Part shown: positions 8,975 through 15,955 of the stretch, piece by piece
How positions within the stretch are numbered: position 1 is the first letter of the stretch
Layout: each line of letters opens with the position of its first letter
DNA from: a virus
DNA: 47,354 bases
IMG/VR virus record: IMGVR_UViG_3300027971_000073
Span: 1-47,354 of that record
Direction: 5' to 3' (one strand)
Program-made: the position numbers and the translations under genes
The notes under the pieces: model-generated
The model's database searches: none
What the model was told of the DNA's origin: nothing
The model's input: the letters and a program-made list of their open reading frames with translations, nothing else

Positions 8975-9670
8975 TTAAGTTGTAAACCTCATTGCGGTTG
9001 CAAAGAACGTGCCAGCAGGAATTGTCCCGGCAGTCGCGCCTTGGTTCTGAATTGAGTAACGAACGACATTTGTTGCCGTCGGATAAAGAGATAATCCAAC
9101 ATTAACCGTTCCAGTAGTTGAACCTAGCGAGTTCAATGAGCCGATAACAATATCACCAAGTGCCGCGCCAGTTAGAGTAAAGGTTCCAGTTGTAGCGTCT
9201 GCTCCGTTATGTGCGCTAACTGTAGCAGAAGTGAAAGCTGCTGTTCCAAACGAAGCATTGGTTATGTTGGGACCAGTAGCGCCAATCTCAAGCGTACCAA
9301 CTGTCACAAGCCCTGTATTGGTAATCGTGGTCGAAGCAATCGTGCCGATCGTCGCAGTGCTGATTGTGGCAGTGCTGATTGTAGCAGTGCTGATGCTGGC
9401 AGTACTGATGCTGGCAGTGGCAATCGTTGTCGTGCCTGTTGAAAAGGTATTGCTAGATCCAAACGTGACTGGGCCTAGGAGTCTGGAGGCTCCGTCCACT
9501 GCAAACGTGCCACTGCTCTTTACCCCGGTCGTAGATATCTGAAGGGCCGAAACTCCAGCCTCGTTGCCACTGGACACGGCCGCGAGCGTAGGTCCGACAA
9601 TATCGCTACCAAACGTCTTTAGGACCTGGCTATAGCTTGTGCTGATATTCTGTGTGCCAAGTGTTGCCAT
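8975..9670 (-). CDS. Repetitive tail fibre protein with STATI repeats (version A, 231 aa)
   Basis: 231 residues. The first 75 residues match version B closely. Next come tandem five-residue repeats of the type STASI/STATI (about residues 85-107), then Gly/Thr-rich beta repeats, and a C-terminus ending AGTFFATAMRFTT that is again shared with version B. Conserved ends around a variable repeat centre suggest a short trimeric fibre whose length varies by repeat number. Its ATG overlaps the stop of the upstream membrane-protein gene (TAATG at 9670). Confidence 0.75.
   Translation of the reverse strand: MATLGTQNISTSYSQVLKTFGSDIVGPTLAAVSSGNEAGVSALQISTTGVKSSGTFAVDGASRLLGPVTFGSSNTFSTGTTTIATASISTASISTATISTATISTATIGTIASTTITNTGLVTVGTLEIGATGPNITNASFGTAAFTSATVSAHNGADATTGTFTLTGAALGDIVIGSLNSLGSTTGTVNVGLSLYPTATNVVRYSIQNQGATAGTIPAGTFFATAMRFTT
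9354..9413 (-). repeat. Four 15-base tandem repeats coding STATI-type pentapeptides
   Basis: Four consecutive 15-base units, each beginning GCAGT on the plus strand, at 9354, 9369, 9384 and 9399. They encode the STASI/STATI repeats of the fibre. The corresponding place in version B (46472..46501) has only two units, so copy number has changed between versions. The unit is a multiple of three, so slippage keeps the frame. Confidence 0.9.
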
Positions 9671-9897
9671 TAGTGATTTATCCTGTTTTTGACCAGGTCC
9701 CAGGCAACGGAAAACAGTAGCCCGGCGACCCCAGCAATTGCGAATATCCTGGAACGGAGGTGCTCCAGGGCAGAAACTCTATTTACCACATCTGCGTAGT
9801 TTGACAAGCTGGTCTCGACCATGTTGTACAATTGGACCTGGCGCTCTTCCATCCGGGCCAGCTTGACCTCTATGCCCCACACCTGGTCTTCACTCAT
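9670..9897 (-). CDS. XhlA-like coiled-coil membrane protein, possible holin accessory (version A)
   Basis: 75 residues from the ATG at 9897 (MSEDQVWGIEVKLARMEERQ). A charged amphipathic helix covers residues 5-50, followed by one membrane segment (about residues 52-66, IFAIAGVAGLLFSVAWDL) and a short basic tail. This helix-plus-C-terminal-anchor layout is that of hemolysin XhlA-type phage lysis proteins. A longer upstream start at 9951 would run through the preceding gene and has no match in version B, where translation starts at the same MSEDQ. It overlaps the 90-residue gene by 8 bases. Confidence 0.65.
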   Translation of the reverse strand: MSEDQVWGIEVKLARMEERQVQLYNMVETSLSNYADVVNRVSALEHLRSRIFAIAGVAGLLFSVAWDLVKNRINH

Positions 9898-10162
9898 TGC
9901 GAGACTCCAGGTACTTGAGACTGACCGCAAGATGTACGACCGCACCGACAACCTCGTCCCGGTCCCTGCCGTCTGCCACCATCCTTTTGATCGATCTGTT
10001 GACTGACAGAAGGTGCTTTACTGCACCGATATACTTCGTTCCTCTTGCAAGCCTGTTGTTGTCCTCGGCACACTTCAGTGCCTCCATGAAACAGGCGTAA
10101 TCCTTTGCCGTCAGCAATAAACGCAAACCCAGGACTGTGATCCATGTGGCGATGCGCTTCAT
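9890..10162 (-). CDS. Conserved small protein, function unknown (version A)
   Basis: 90 residues. The N-terminus MKRIATWITVLGLRLLLT could be a short membrane or signal segment; the rest is helical and basic with no known motif. Its start overlaps the stop of the lipoprotein gene by ATGA, and its end overlaps the XhlA-like gene, so it sits in a tight membrane-protein trio that may serve lysis. Version B (46978..47250) is almost identical. The second reading frame is also open here in both versions, but I attribute that to the high conservation. Confidence 0.6.
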   Translation of the reverse strand: MKRIATWITVLGLRLLLTAKDYACFMEALKCAEDNNRLARGTKYIGAVKHLLSVNRSIKRMVADGRDRDEVVGAVVHLAVSLKYLESRNE

Positions 10163-10293
10163 TTGACATTACCAGAACTTACTGCTCCGGCATCTTCCGC
10201 AGCACCCATGTCCGAATAGCGGGGCAGCACATTGCTGTCCGCTGGCTTTGGCGAGCAGGAGCAGAGCAATAGGGTGAGGAGGAGGAGGGGCAT
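10159..10293 (-). CDS. Small lipoprotein, possible outer spanin subunit (version A)
   Basis: 44 residues starting MPLLLLTLLLCSCSPKPADS. A Leu-rich signal segment ends in a lipobox-like LCSC, after which the mature part is short, polar and Pro-containing. Such small lipoproteins next to holin-like genes often act as outer-membrane spanins. The ATG overlaps the stop of the 276-residue fibre gene (TGATG at 10293) and its stop overlaps the next ATG (ATGA). Version B at the right edge shares the lipobox and C-terminus but diverges in the middle. Confidence 0.65.
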   Translation of the reverse strand: MPLLLLTLLLCSCSPKPADSNVLPRYSDMGAAEDAGAVSSGNVK

Positions 10294-11123
10294 CAGAGTG
10301 CAAACGATCTAATTAGTGAATCAATCGCAAAGGTTTGAGTTTTTGTTAGCGTTGTATTTGAATCCCAAAAAAGAAGAGTTGAAAACAATGATGTCTCTGC
10401 GCTTGCCGCACCAGAATTTAATAAGCAATGCAAAATCCATTCTTGATTTGCCGCATAGGTTCTTGCGTTTCCTCCAGAAACAGTATTCGAATTGTCCCAA
10501 AATATTGCTCTTGGAATATATAGTTTTTGATCGTTAGCAGAAAATGTGAGTCCAAGAAATTGATTTGAAAAACTTGGAGCGGAAGAGAATATGGTGCTTG
10601 TTATTGTATCAGTTCCTCGATCTGCTCTCAATATAACATTTGATGTGCTTCCAGTTGTGTCGTGACTAAATAAAATAGCTCGAAGTGTTGATTGATTGTT
10701 TAGGCAAGAAAATCCTGCACGAATACTGTTTGTTGCAGTTGTTTGCGCTCCAATTAAGTTGCAAAGAATATATGCTGATGGTGGTTGATTATTTGTAAAC
10801 GTCCTATTCCCAACGCTAATTTTATCAACAGCAGAACCCTCAAGAACTATTCCACTTTGCGTTCTTGTTCCACCAGTAAGAGTAGCAGATGCCCCTGCTT
10901 TTAGATCGATTAAGGATGTTCCGCTTTTCTGTACATCATTACCAAGCAAGAATCCGCCAGCTAATGGAGTCCAAAGACTCTGTGCTTTTAGATATGTGAT
11001 TAGTTTATTGATTCCGATTTGTTGCTCTAGTTTTGTTACTTCTGCTGAAGCAATATAATTAGACGCATCTGCATCTGGTGCTGTTCCAAGTGCTGTAGCA
11101 AGAGGCGATCTAAAGATAGCCAT
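10293..11123 (-). CDS. Probable tail fibre / receptor-binding protein (276 aa)
   Basis: 276 residues. A short N-terminal block (MAIFRSPLATALGTAPDADA) is followed by a helical segment (25-60) and a beta-rich body with several Gly/Ser/Thr turns and lectin-like features. A+T content is higher than in head genes, as for the other receptor-side gene at 5656..7953. The context is a run of tail fibre genes. I cannot identify a specific domain. No second version is present because the window ends before this point in version B. Confidence 0.6.
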   Translation of the reverse strand: MAIFRSPLATALGTAPDADASNYIASAEVTKLEQQIGINKLITYLKAQSLWTPLAGGFLLGNDVQKSGTSLIDLKAGASATLTGGTRTQSGIVLEGSAVDKISVGNRTFTNNQPPSAYILCNLIGAQTTATNSIRAGFSCLNNQSTLRAILFSHDTTGSTSNVILRADRGTDTITSTIFSSAPSFSNQFLGLTFSANDQKLYIPRAIFWDNSNTVSGGNARTYAANQEWILHCLLNSGAASAETSLFSTLLFWDSNTTLTKTQTFAIDSLIRSFAL

Positions 11124-11132
11124 CGCCTACTC

Positions 11133-11546
11133 CTAGCTCAACTGCGTCACTTTAGCCGTGCCAGCGGTGGCGAAGATGCCACCTATTAAGCCAGTATAAT
11201 TGGATGGGACTTCAAAGTAGTCTCCAGCGGATAGGCGAGCGGTGTAGGATGAGGTGCTGGTGGTCGCTGTGCCGAGAGTTACATGGAGCGTACCTGGGCC
11301 TTCTGAAAAGATCTGGCAACCCAGCCTGCCTGTGCTTGCCGTGGCAATCGTGCCGTAGCTGGTGCTGGTGAATGTAGTCGGGCCAGTTCCGCCAGTTGTA
11401 GCGTTGGGGGGCCTGAGGCCATCAGCAACGTCGGCCTGGAGCGTGACCATTAAAGCCTCAATCGCCTCCAGGTTGTAGTTAATGCTTTGCGTACCGCCTG
11501 TGGCAGTGCCTACGGTTTCAAGAATGCGTTGTGTTTGCCAGCCCAT
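11133..11546 (-). CDS. Hypothetical tail-region protein (137 aa)
   Basis: 137 residues. Helical N-terminus (about 1-42) followed by a Thr/Ser/Gly-rich beta domain ending FATAGTAKVTQLS. The pattern of a short helical attachment part and small beta domain resembles a head-fibre or short tail decoration. It lies between the 276-residue fibre gene and small head genes. No catalytic residues or known domain are evident. Confidence 0.6.
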   Translation of the reverse strand: MGWQTQRILETVGTATGGTQSINYNLEAIEALMVTLQADVADGLRPPNATTGGTGPTTFTSTSYGTIATASTGRLGCQIFSEGPGTLHVTLGTATTSTSSYTARLSAGDYFEVPSNYTGLIGGIFATAGTAKVTQLS

Positions 11547-11586
11547 ATATTTGTCCTTTTTAGTTTATCACGCTAGGGGGTATTCA

Positions 11587-11934
11587 TCAAGCGGCGGCTA
11601 CAGTAATACTTCCACTACCAATATTTATTGTCCACCCAGAAGTAGGAATAGTAGCAGCAGAACCTCCAACTGCCGTAGCTATATTATTATTATTATAATC
11701 ATAGAAGTACCATCCGTCTCCACCCCACTCTAAACGAAAATCATAGCCTGCTGAAGAAGATATGAAAACATATATTGTATCCTTAACATAAATTTCGCTT
11801 GTAATATTACTATTCGAGCTTGTTACATAAATTTGACTCGTACTCGCCACGGGAATCCCGCTGGGCGCGGCTCCGCCACCAAAGGGAAGTTTTCTTCCGT
11901 TGTTTAGTCCAACATTAAGACTTAGCGAAGGCAT
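11587..11934 (-). CDS. Hypothetical beta-rich structural protein (115 aa)
   Basis: 115 residues from the ATG at 11934 (MPSLSLNVGLNNGRKLPFGGG). An in-frame ATG at 11949 would add five residues; neither has a strong Shine-Dalgarno sequence. The sequence is Ser/Thr/Asn/Gly-rich with alternating hydrophobics, including FRLEWGGDGWYFYDYNNNN, a style common in fibre or decoration domains. It is A+T-rich like the receptor-binding genes. Function not recognised. Confidence 0.5.
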   Translation of the reverse strand: MPSLSLNVGLNNGRKLPFGGGAAPSGIPVASTSQIYVTSSNSNITSEIYVKDTIYVFISSSAGYDFRLEWGGDGWYFYDYNNNNIATAVGGSAATIPTSGWTINIGSGSITVAAA

Positions 11935-11957
11935 AAAATTACAATGCAATCACCCGC

Positions 11958-12003
11958 CAAGGGATTGAACCTTGCGCGGTTTGACTGCTAATAGGTAATT
12001 AGC
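11958..12003 (-). other. Two hairpins between genes, one identical in form to a tRNA T-arm
   Basis: On the minus strand, GCTAAT/ATTAGC form a 6-bp hairpin with a five-base loop (11987..12003, including the stop of the 78-residue gene). It is followed by CAAGG-TTCAATC-CCTTG (11958..11974), which has the exact stem length and loop consensus of a tRNA T-arm. No matching acceptor or D-arm is present, so this is not a complete tRNA. It could be a tRNA remnant, a tRNA-like RNA element, or chance. Confidence 0.45.
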
Positions 12004-12235
12004 CCTTGTAGGCGATCACACGTCCAGTTCCAGCAGTGAAGCTGTTGAACTGTCCGTAGATTATGTTCCCGGAACCGATCGTCACGCCTGTCAGTGTGCC
12101 ATCGAAGTCTCCTGCAATGGCGCTGAAGGTCGTGTCGGCCAGCATTTGGATCGCCCAATATGCCTGCCCGGAAACGCCTGTGGTGCCAACGGTAAAACCG
12201 TTCCTGGCTCCAAACCTATCTGTATCGGCAGACAT
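11999..12235 (-). CDS. Small Gly-rich virion-region protein (78 aa)
   Basis: 78 residues starting MSADTDRFGARNGFTVGTTG and ending RVIAYKG. Rich in Gly, Thr and Phe with beta-strand periodicity. I recall similar short proteins next to capsid genes in other environmental phages, annotated only as hypothetical. The start overlaps the end of the 63-residue gene by one base, so it belongs to the capsid-downstream operon. Possibly a minor capsid or cement protein. Confidence 0.6.
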   Translation of the reverse strand: MSADTDRFGARNGFTVGTTGVSGQAYWAIQMLADTTFSAIAGDFDGTLTGVTIGSGNIIYGQFNSFTAGTGRVIAYKG

Positions 12236-12426
12236 TAGCTGTAGACCGGGATCTTGTACGAAGTGCCGTTGAGACGAACCGTAATTCCCAAGGTCGCAGT
12301 ACCAGAGACAAAAGTCCCAGTAGTTGCGGTCGTGATGAATTCCAGTGAGGTAGCTTCTGTTCCAGCATCAATCCGGACAGGCTTCCCTTTTGCTCTTAAT
12401 TCGCGACGAATATATATATCACTCAT
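12235..12426 (-). CDS. Small beta-rich hypothetical protein (63 aa)
   Basis: 63 residues (MSDIYIRRELRAKGKPVRID...). A basic N-terminal strand or helix precedes a short Thr/Gly-rich beta segment. Its start overlaps the stop of the 97-residue gene (ATGA at 12423..12426) and its stop overlaps the next start, indicating coupling in the post-capsid gene string. A structural role is inferred only from context. Confidence 0.55.
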   Translation of the reverse strand: MSDIYIRRELRAKGKPVRIDAGTEATSLEFITTATTGTFVSGTATLGITVRLNGTSYKIPVYS

Positions 12427-12716
12427 GGATCTAATTTCCTATGTTTTGCCCAAACTTGTTTGATTGTATCGGCTTTATGTCTTGGGCGGAACCTTGAGCC
12501 GAGTTTTTGTTCTAACGCTTGATAACCTTTTAGAATGTTGCGACCATCCATGGCCGCGGGGTGATATGCTGGTTCTGAACCACAATTAACAAGTCTGAAG
12601 CTGGAGGGAAAGTTGCGCCGTTTTAGTTTACTTGGGACATTGTCCCTTTCATCTACCGGACGCTCGAGCGTTACAACGCCCCCGGTGTCCCTGTCTTCAT
12701 ACTCGTAGAGTGGCAT
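12423..12716 (-). CDS. Hypothetical protein with FmdB-like opening (97 aa)
   Basis: 97 residues. It opens with MPLYEYEDRDTGGVVTLERP, reminiscent of the MPxYEY start of FmdB-type zinc ribbons, but only one Cys is present (NCGSEP), so a zinc ribbon is not supported. The C-terminal half is basic and helical. The ATG overlaps the stop of the upstream gene (12716). Function unknown; membership of the capsid-to-fibre operon suggests a morphogenesis role. Confidence 0.6.
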   Translation of the reverse strand: MPLYEYEDRDTGGVVTLERPVDERDNVPSKLKRRNFPSSFRLVNCGSEPAYHPAAMDGRNILKGYQALEQKLGSRFRPRHKADTIKQVWAKHRKLDP

Positions 12717-12967
12717 CAGTCTTCCATCATTTCCCCGCCGTCCATCTTGACAGCTTCATTCCTAAGACGCTCGCCTTCGGTTTCAGCTTCCGGAGATTCT
12801 TTTTCAATCTCTCCTTCTGCTTCGCTTACGCGAACGACGGCAACGCCTTCTTTGATTTCAACAACTTCTCCGGTCAATTCAACCATGTCACCGATTGCAG
12901 GCTCGGCCTGTTCGGTCTCTTGCGAGATGGTTAGATTTTCGATCGGAATATTTACCATGTTAGCCAT
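12716..12967 (-). CDS. Acidic hypothetical protein downstream of capsid gene (83 aa)
   Basis: 83 residues from the ATG at 12967 (MANMVNIPIENLTISQETEQ), strongly acidic, with a central beta strand pattern (DMVELTGEVVEIKEGVAVVRV) and a Glu-rich C-terminus. I chose this start because GAGG lies 8 bases upstream. An in-frame ATG at 13060 would translate through the strong hairpin at 12987..13022 and gives a low-quality, Gly/Pro/Lys-rich leader. Possibly a small capsid-associated or DNA-mimic-like protein; not identified. Confidence 0.6.
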   Translation of the reverse strand: MANMVNIPIENLTISQETEQAEPAIGDMVELTGEVVEIKEGVAVVRVSEAEGEIEKESPEAETEGERLRNEAVKMDGGEMMED

Positions 12968-12986
12968 TTTTGTGCCCTCGCTTTTA

Positions 12987-13022
12987 GGCTCGGGCCCGGG
13001 GAGATTTTTGCCTCCCCGAGCC
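12987..13022 (-). other. Strong G+C-rich hairpin after the capsid gene
   Basis: Minus-strand GGCTCGGG pairs with CCCGAGCC, and an inner GGGGAG/CTCCCC continues the stem around a GCAAAAAT loop. It sits 43 bases past the capsid stop and about 20 bases before the next start. No T-run follows on the minus strand, so it is not a standard rho-independent terminator. It could limit read-through, stabilise capsid mRNA ends, or be an RNA processing site. Confidence 0.6.
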
Positions 13023-13064
13023 TTCGCTTCGGGCCCGATCATTAATACGATCGCGCCCATTTAA

Positions 13065-14081
13065 TTAGCTGACTTCAGAACGGCTAAACACGATTCTGTA
13101 GAACGCATTGTTCAACGAAACCGCGGTGTAGTACGTTTTGACAGCAACCGAGGTTACCAAATCGAGAGGATCGGACTTGTCCGGACCTTCTGCAATCAGA
13201 ACCTTGGGGCTATAAGGCGAATCTCCTGTGAGGGAAGGTACGCCGAATGCCTGGTCACCGAGCACGATGTTCGCCAAGAATGGCGCTGTGCTGGAGTTAT
13301 AGGCCGCTGCCGCAGTGCCAGAGATGGCGCTGGCGGAGGCAGAACCAAACGACAGAATGTTGTGCGACAACAGAGTCTTCACTCCGTAGTACGTGCCAAC
13401 TTCGCCCTTCAGCAAGCTGTCCACGTTCGAGTAACGATGAGCCTGGATATAGTCGTCATCGTTGAGGATCGAACGAGCAGTGCGAGGATCTGCAACCAGG
13501 ATGTAACCACCCTTGATCGTAGGAGCCTTGTCAACTCGGAGGGCAGTCACGGAATCGAGCAAGTCGAGTGCCGTGAAGGACGAATTGGCTGCAGTCGCGG
13601 CGATGAATGCCGTCGAGTTGCTGTTCTGCGCGTAGCGAACCGAGGTCGACAGAGTGCCAGTTCCGGAGGTAGTTCCGGTCGTGAGCACACGGTGAACGAG
13701 GGTGTCGGCATGCAACGCATGATCTTCCGCCAATTGAGTCGTGGCCTGCGCCATTGAATCAAACAAGTTTGTGGCTTGCAGGATGTCAGACAGCTTGACC
13801 AAGCTGGCGAACTGCTGGAGGGTCGCGCCGACAGTCGACAGGGTCAACTGACGTTCGTTCGATCCAGGGTTTGTGCCTTCTGAGGTTACTTCGATGATCG
13901 AGCTAATGCTCGGGTTGTCGTATCTATAAAAGCGAATCTGCTTGTTTCCGTTTTTCCGTGGAAGAGCCGCTTTCATTCCGAATTGTTCCATCTGGAGGAT
14001 GGGCAATTGACGTTGGAGTAATTCTTTTGAGAAATACTCTTGGTAGGCCGCTGCGAGCGAGCCAGAGGTTACTAGTGCCAT
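13065..14081 (-). CDS. Major capsid protein, N4-gp56 family type
   Basis: 338 residues starting MALVTSGSLAAAYQEYFSKE. The N-terminal helix with PILQMEQFG, the stretch NKQIRFYRYDNPSISS, the TSEGTNPGSNERQLTLSTVGATLQQFASLVKLSDI segment in parts, and the late YILVADPRTAR strand fit the N4-gp56 family of HK97-fold major capsid proteins as I know it. It follows the scaffold gene by 26 bases, the usual order. It would form the icosahedral shell. A G+C-rich hairpin follows the stop. Confidence 0.85.
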   Translation of the reverse strand: MALVTSGSLAAAYQEYFSKELLQRQLPILQMEQFGMKAALPRKNGNKQIRFYRYDNPSISSIIEVTSEGTNPGSNERQLTLSTVGATLQQFASLVKLSDILQATNLFDSMAQATTQLAEDHALHADTLVHRVLTTGTTSGTGTLSTSVRYAQNSNSTAFIAATAANSSFTALDLLDSVTALRVDKAPTIKGGYILVADPRTARSILNDDDYIQAHRYSNVDSLLKGEVGTYYGVKTLLSHNILSFGSASASAISGTAAAAYNSSTAPFLANIVLGDQAFGVPSLTGDSPYSPKVLIAEGPDKSDPLDLVTSVAVKTYYTAVSLNNAFYRIVFSRSEVS

Positions 14082-14107
14082 ATAATTTTATCTCCTATGT
14101 CTAAACC

Positions 14108-15064
14108 TTAGTTAGCGTCGTCAAATTCCATCGCCATTCGGCGAAGTTCGGCACCTTGTTCTGCAGAGGATAAATCCTTAAACTGCTTCTTAGGCGCCGG
14201 GGTTGACGGTGAACCAACTCCAGGTTGTAAACGTTTTTTGAACTCCGCATTTTCTTTGCGGAGCTTTTCGACTTCATCTGCTAATCCGGTTGAGTTATCC
14301 GTTTTAAGAGCAAGCTGTGCGATCTCGACTGCATCGACGATGCCGTCAGGATACTGGCGAAGGACTGCTTTTGAGTTAAGTAGTTCTGCTACTTTTTTAT
14401 GTAGGTTTGAATTTGAATCCTTTAGATCTGGATGCTTATCAACCAATCTGTTCAGATTCTCGTTCCAAGCCTTCTCGCCCATCTCCTTAACTTTTCTCTC
14501 TTGAGATTGTACTTCGTACTTTTCAACCTCTTGAGCTCTCTTATCGGCCTGCTCGGCTAGATCTTCTCGACCCTCTTCCCGGAACTGCTTCGCAGCGTTT
14601 CGGTAGTCGGTCGCGTCGAACTTGCCTGCTGGTCTCTCCTGGTCTGCCTTCCGCGCCTCATCACGTTCGCGCATGAATTCCTGGCGCTCACGTTCCAAGC
14701 GTTCCTTTTCGGCCTTAGATTCCGCCTTAGCTTGCTGAATGGCATCCCATTCTTTCTGCTGACGGTTCTTTAGCTTCTCGTACTTGCTGGGTTCCTTGGC
14801 CTTGTCGGATGACTCAACCGGACTCTCAGACTCTGTCGTTGTTAAAGAACTATCACCTTTTTTGTCCACGACTTCGGTCGTAGAAGGCGAATTTTCTGTT
14901 TTAGGTTCTGTCGTCGACGTGGGGTTCGACTCGATCTTCTCCACTGGTTCCGACGTTGGTGTCGCTTCCGGTTTTGCTTCCACTTTATCTGGAGGGATAA
15001 TCCCATCCTCAATCATGGCCGCTCTTCGTAACGATTCCGCCGTCAGTTCTATTCCATTACCCAT
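14108..15064 (-). CDS. Capsid scaffold protein
   Basis: 318 residues, highly charged and without hydrophobic core segments. N-terminus MGNGIELTAESLRRAAMIED, then a Thr/Ser/Glu/Lys-rich disordered region (30-95), a long coiled-coil-like helix (about 100-200, RLERERQEFMRERDEARKA) and a C-terminus with a Lys/Pro linker and a helix ending MEFDDAN. This composition and position between portal-side genes and capsid are typical of phage scaffolds. A GGAG with GGGG lies upstream of the ATG. Confidence 0.75.
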   Translation of the reverse strand: MGNGIELTAESLRRAAMIEDGIIPPDKVEAKPEATPTSEPVEKIESNPTSTTEPKTENSPSTTEVVDKKGDSSLTTTESESPVESSDKAKEPSKYEKLKNRQQKEWDAIQQAKAESKAEKERLERERQEFMRERDEARKADQERPAGKFDATDYRNAAKQFREEGREDLAEQADKRAQEVEKYEVQSQERKVKEMGEKAWNENLNRLVDKHPDLKDSNSNLHKKVAELLNSKAVLRQYPDGIVDAVEIAQLALKTDNSTGLADEVEKLRKENAEFKKRLQPGVGSPSTPAPKKQFKDLSSAEQGAELRRMAMEFDDAN

Positions 15065-15146
15065 GCTAACCCCTTTACTCCAGCCCCGAGATGGTTAACG
15101 ATCTCAGGCGGGATTGTGACTAGTCTATGTACTCCGCGGGTAACCT

Positions 15147-15434
15147 CTAGTCGTCTGCCCCTCCCGCGGGATGAGTGGCATCAATTCCAAGGGAATCGAT
15201 AACTGCCACTGCAGATCTGAAACCTATGGCAAACCCACAGGCTGTCAAGTCGCCTTTTTGAACTGCGCTAGAATCTTGCCTAATAGTCATATTTCTCAAG
15301 ATCGCGGCGAACCTTACGCCATGCTCTGACCTCATAAAACTGCCAAGTGACCTGGCGTCCTCTTCGGTCCACTCGGGTTCGTCTACCCACATCGTAAAAC
15401 GCATGAAGTTTATTAGAGCCCTAATTTTTGTCAT
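15147..15434 (-). CDS. Hypothetical helical protein (95 aa)
   Basis: 95 residues from the ATG at 15434 (MTKIRALINFMRFTMWVDEP), which overlaps the methyltransferase stop as ATGA. The sequence is helical with an acidic patch (EPEWTEEDARSLG) and ends in a Gly/Ala-rich tail. No motif is recognised. Its place between the portal-linked methyltransferase and the scaffold suggests a head-assembly accessory. The 80 bases after its stop carry only a weak 5-bp hairpin and the scaffold ribosome-binding site. Confidence 0.55.
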   Translation of the reverse strand: MTKIRALINFMRFTMWVDEPEWTEEDARSLGSFMRSEHGVRFAAILRNMTIRQDSSAVQKGDLTACGFAIGFRSAVAVIDSLGIDATHPAGGADD

Positions 15435-15955
15435 ATAATTACCCCCCATGAACTATCTTTGAATAACTTCGCAGCAACTCCATTAAGTCTTTGCCTTAGA
15501 GCATTATGCACCTTATCCATATTAATGTCGTGCCCGGCCAGGATGCCACCTTTCCTAATCTTTGGTTTCCAGGCGTCGATATCTGCGACGACAGCGTCTG
15601 TCTGGTGATCTCCATCCAAGTACACAAAATCTAAAGACGCGTCTTGAAATTCATTCGCACCTTCCAGGCTAGTTAGTTTTAGATGTGAAATATTTGGGAA
15701 CCAAGCAGTACGCTCAAAATATTTTTTTTCAACCTCGGCCATGTCCGCGTTCGATGCGTGGTCGTCTTTGTCGTATCCATTACGCCATGGATCTACCGTG
15801 ACTACGCTATTGAAATACTTTGCCATCACCACAGCATTTTCACCGGAAAATGTTCCAACCTCAACCGCGGGACCGTTTACGCCAACTTCGTTTGCCCAGG
15901 CATATAATGCATGAAGAGCTTTTAATTGCTCTTCGGGTCTCATCAGTGCTATCAC
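15431..15955 (-). CDS. Class I SAM-dependent methyltransferase
   Basis: 174 residues. The N-terminal motif I (GPAVEVGTFSGENAVVMAKY, residues about 28-47) binds S-adenosylmethionine; the acidic strand end FNSVVTVDPW follows, and a later SLDFVYLDGDH (about 107-117) is the metal-binding-like DGDH motif of the Methyltransf_24 group. These enzymes often act on small molecules or sugars, so the substrate is not predictable. The ATG overlaps the portal stop (ATGA at 15952..15955), an unusual place for a methyltransferase, so it may modify a virion or surface component. Confidence 0.75.
   Translation of the reverse strand: MIALMRPEEQLKALHALYAWANEVGVNGPAVEVGTFSGENAVVMAKYFNSVVTVDPWRNGYDKDDHASNADMAEVEKKYFERTAWFPNISHLKLTSLEGANEFQDASLDFVYLDGDHQTDAVVADIDAWKPKIRKGGILAGHDINMDKVHNALRQRLNGVAAKLFKDSSWGVII

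Larger units (their letters stand above)
1..10267. repeat. Version A of a duplicated, diverged tail/internal-virion module
   Basis: This stretch has the same gene order as 39030..47354, with position 1 matching 39030. The first 113 bases are identical to the other version. Beyond about 300 bases the copies diverge at many synonymous and amino-acid positions, yet most paired proteins keep identical lengths (183, 122, 616, 232, 75 and 90 residues). Version A additionally carries the 765-residue receptor-binding gene at 5656..7953. The pattern fits either two strains of one roughly 39 kb circular genome joined in assembly or a true divergent duplication. Confidence 0.9.

Noticed and set aside
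9894-10169. 91-residue second frame over the small 90-residue gene, open in both versions
   Set aside because: Both versions are so similar here that an open shadow frame is expected. The product is Gln/Gly/Arg-rich and lacks a ribosome site, while the other frame is coupled on both sides.
12967-13060. Longer start for the acidic post-capsid gene
   Set aside because: It would translate the strong hairpin at 12987..13022 into a Gly/Lys/Pro leader. The internal ATG at 12967 has its own GAGG site.
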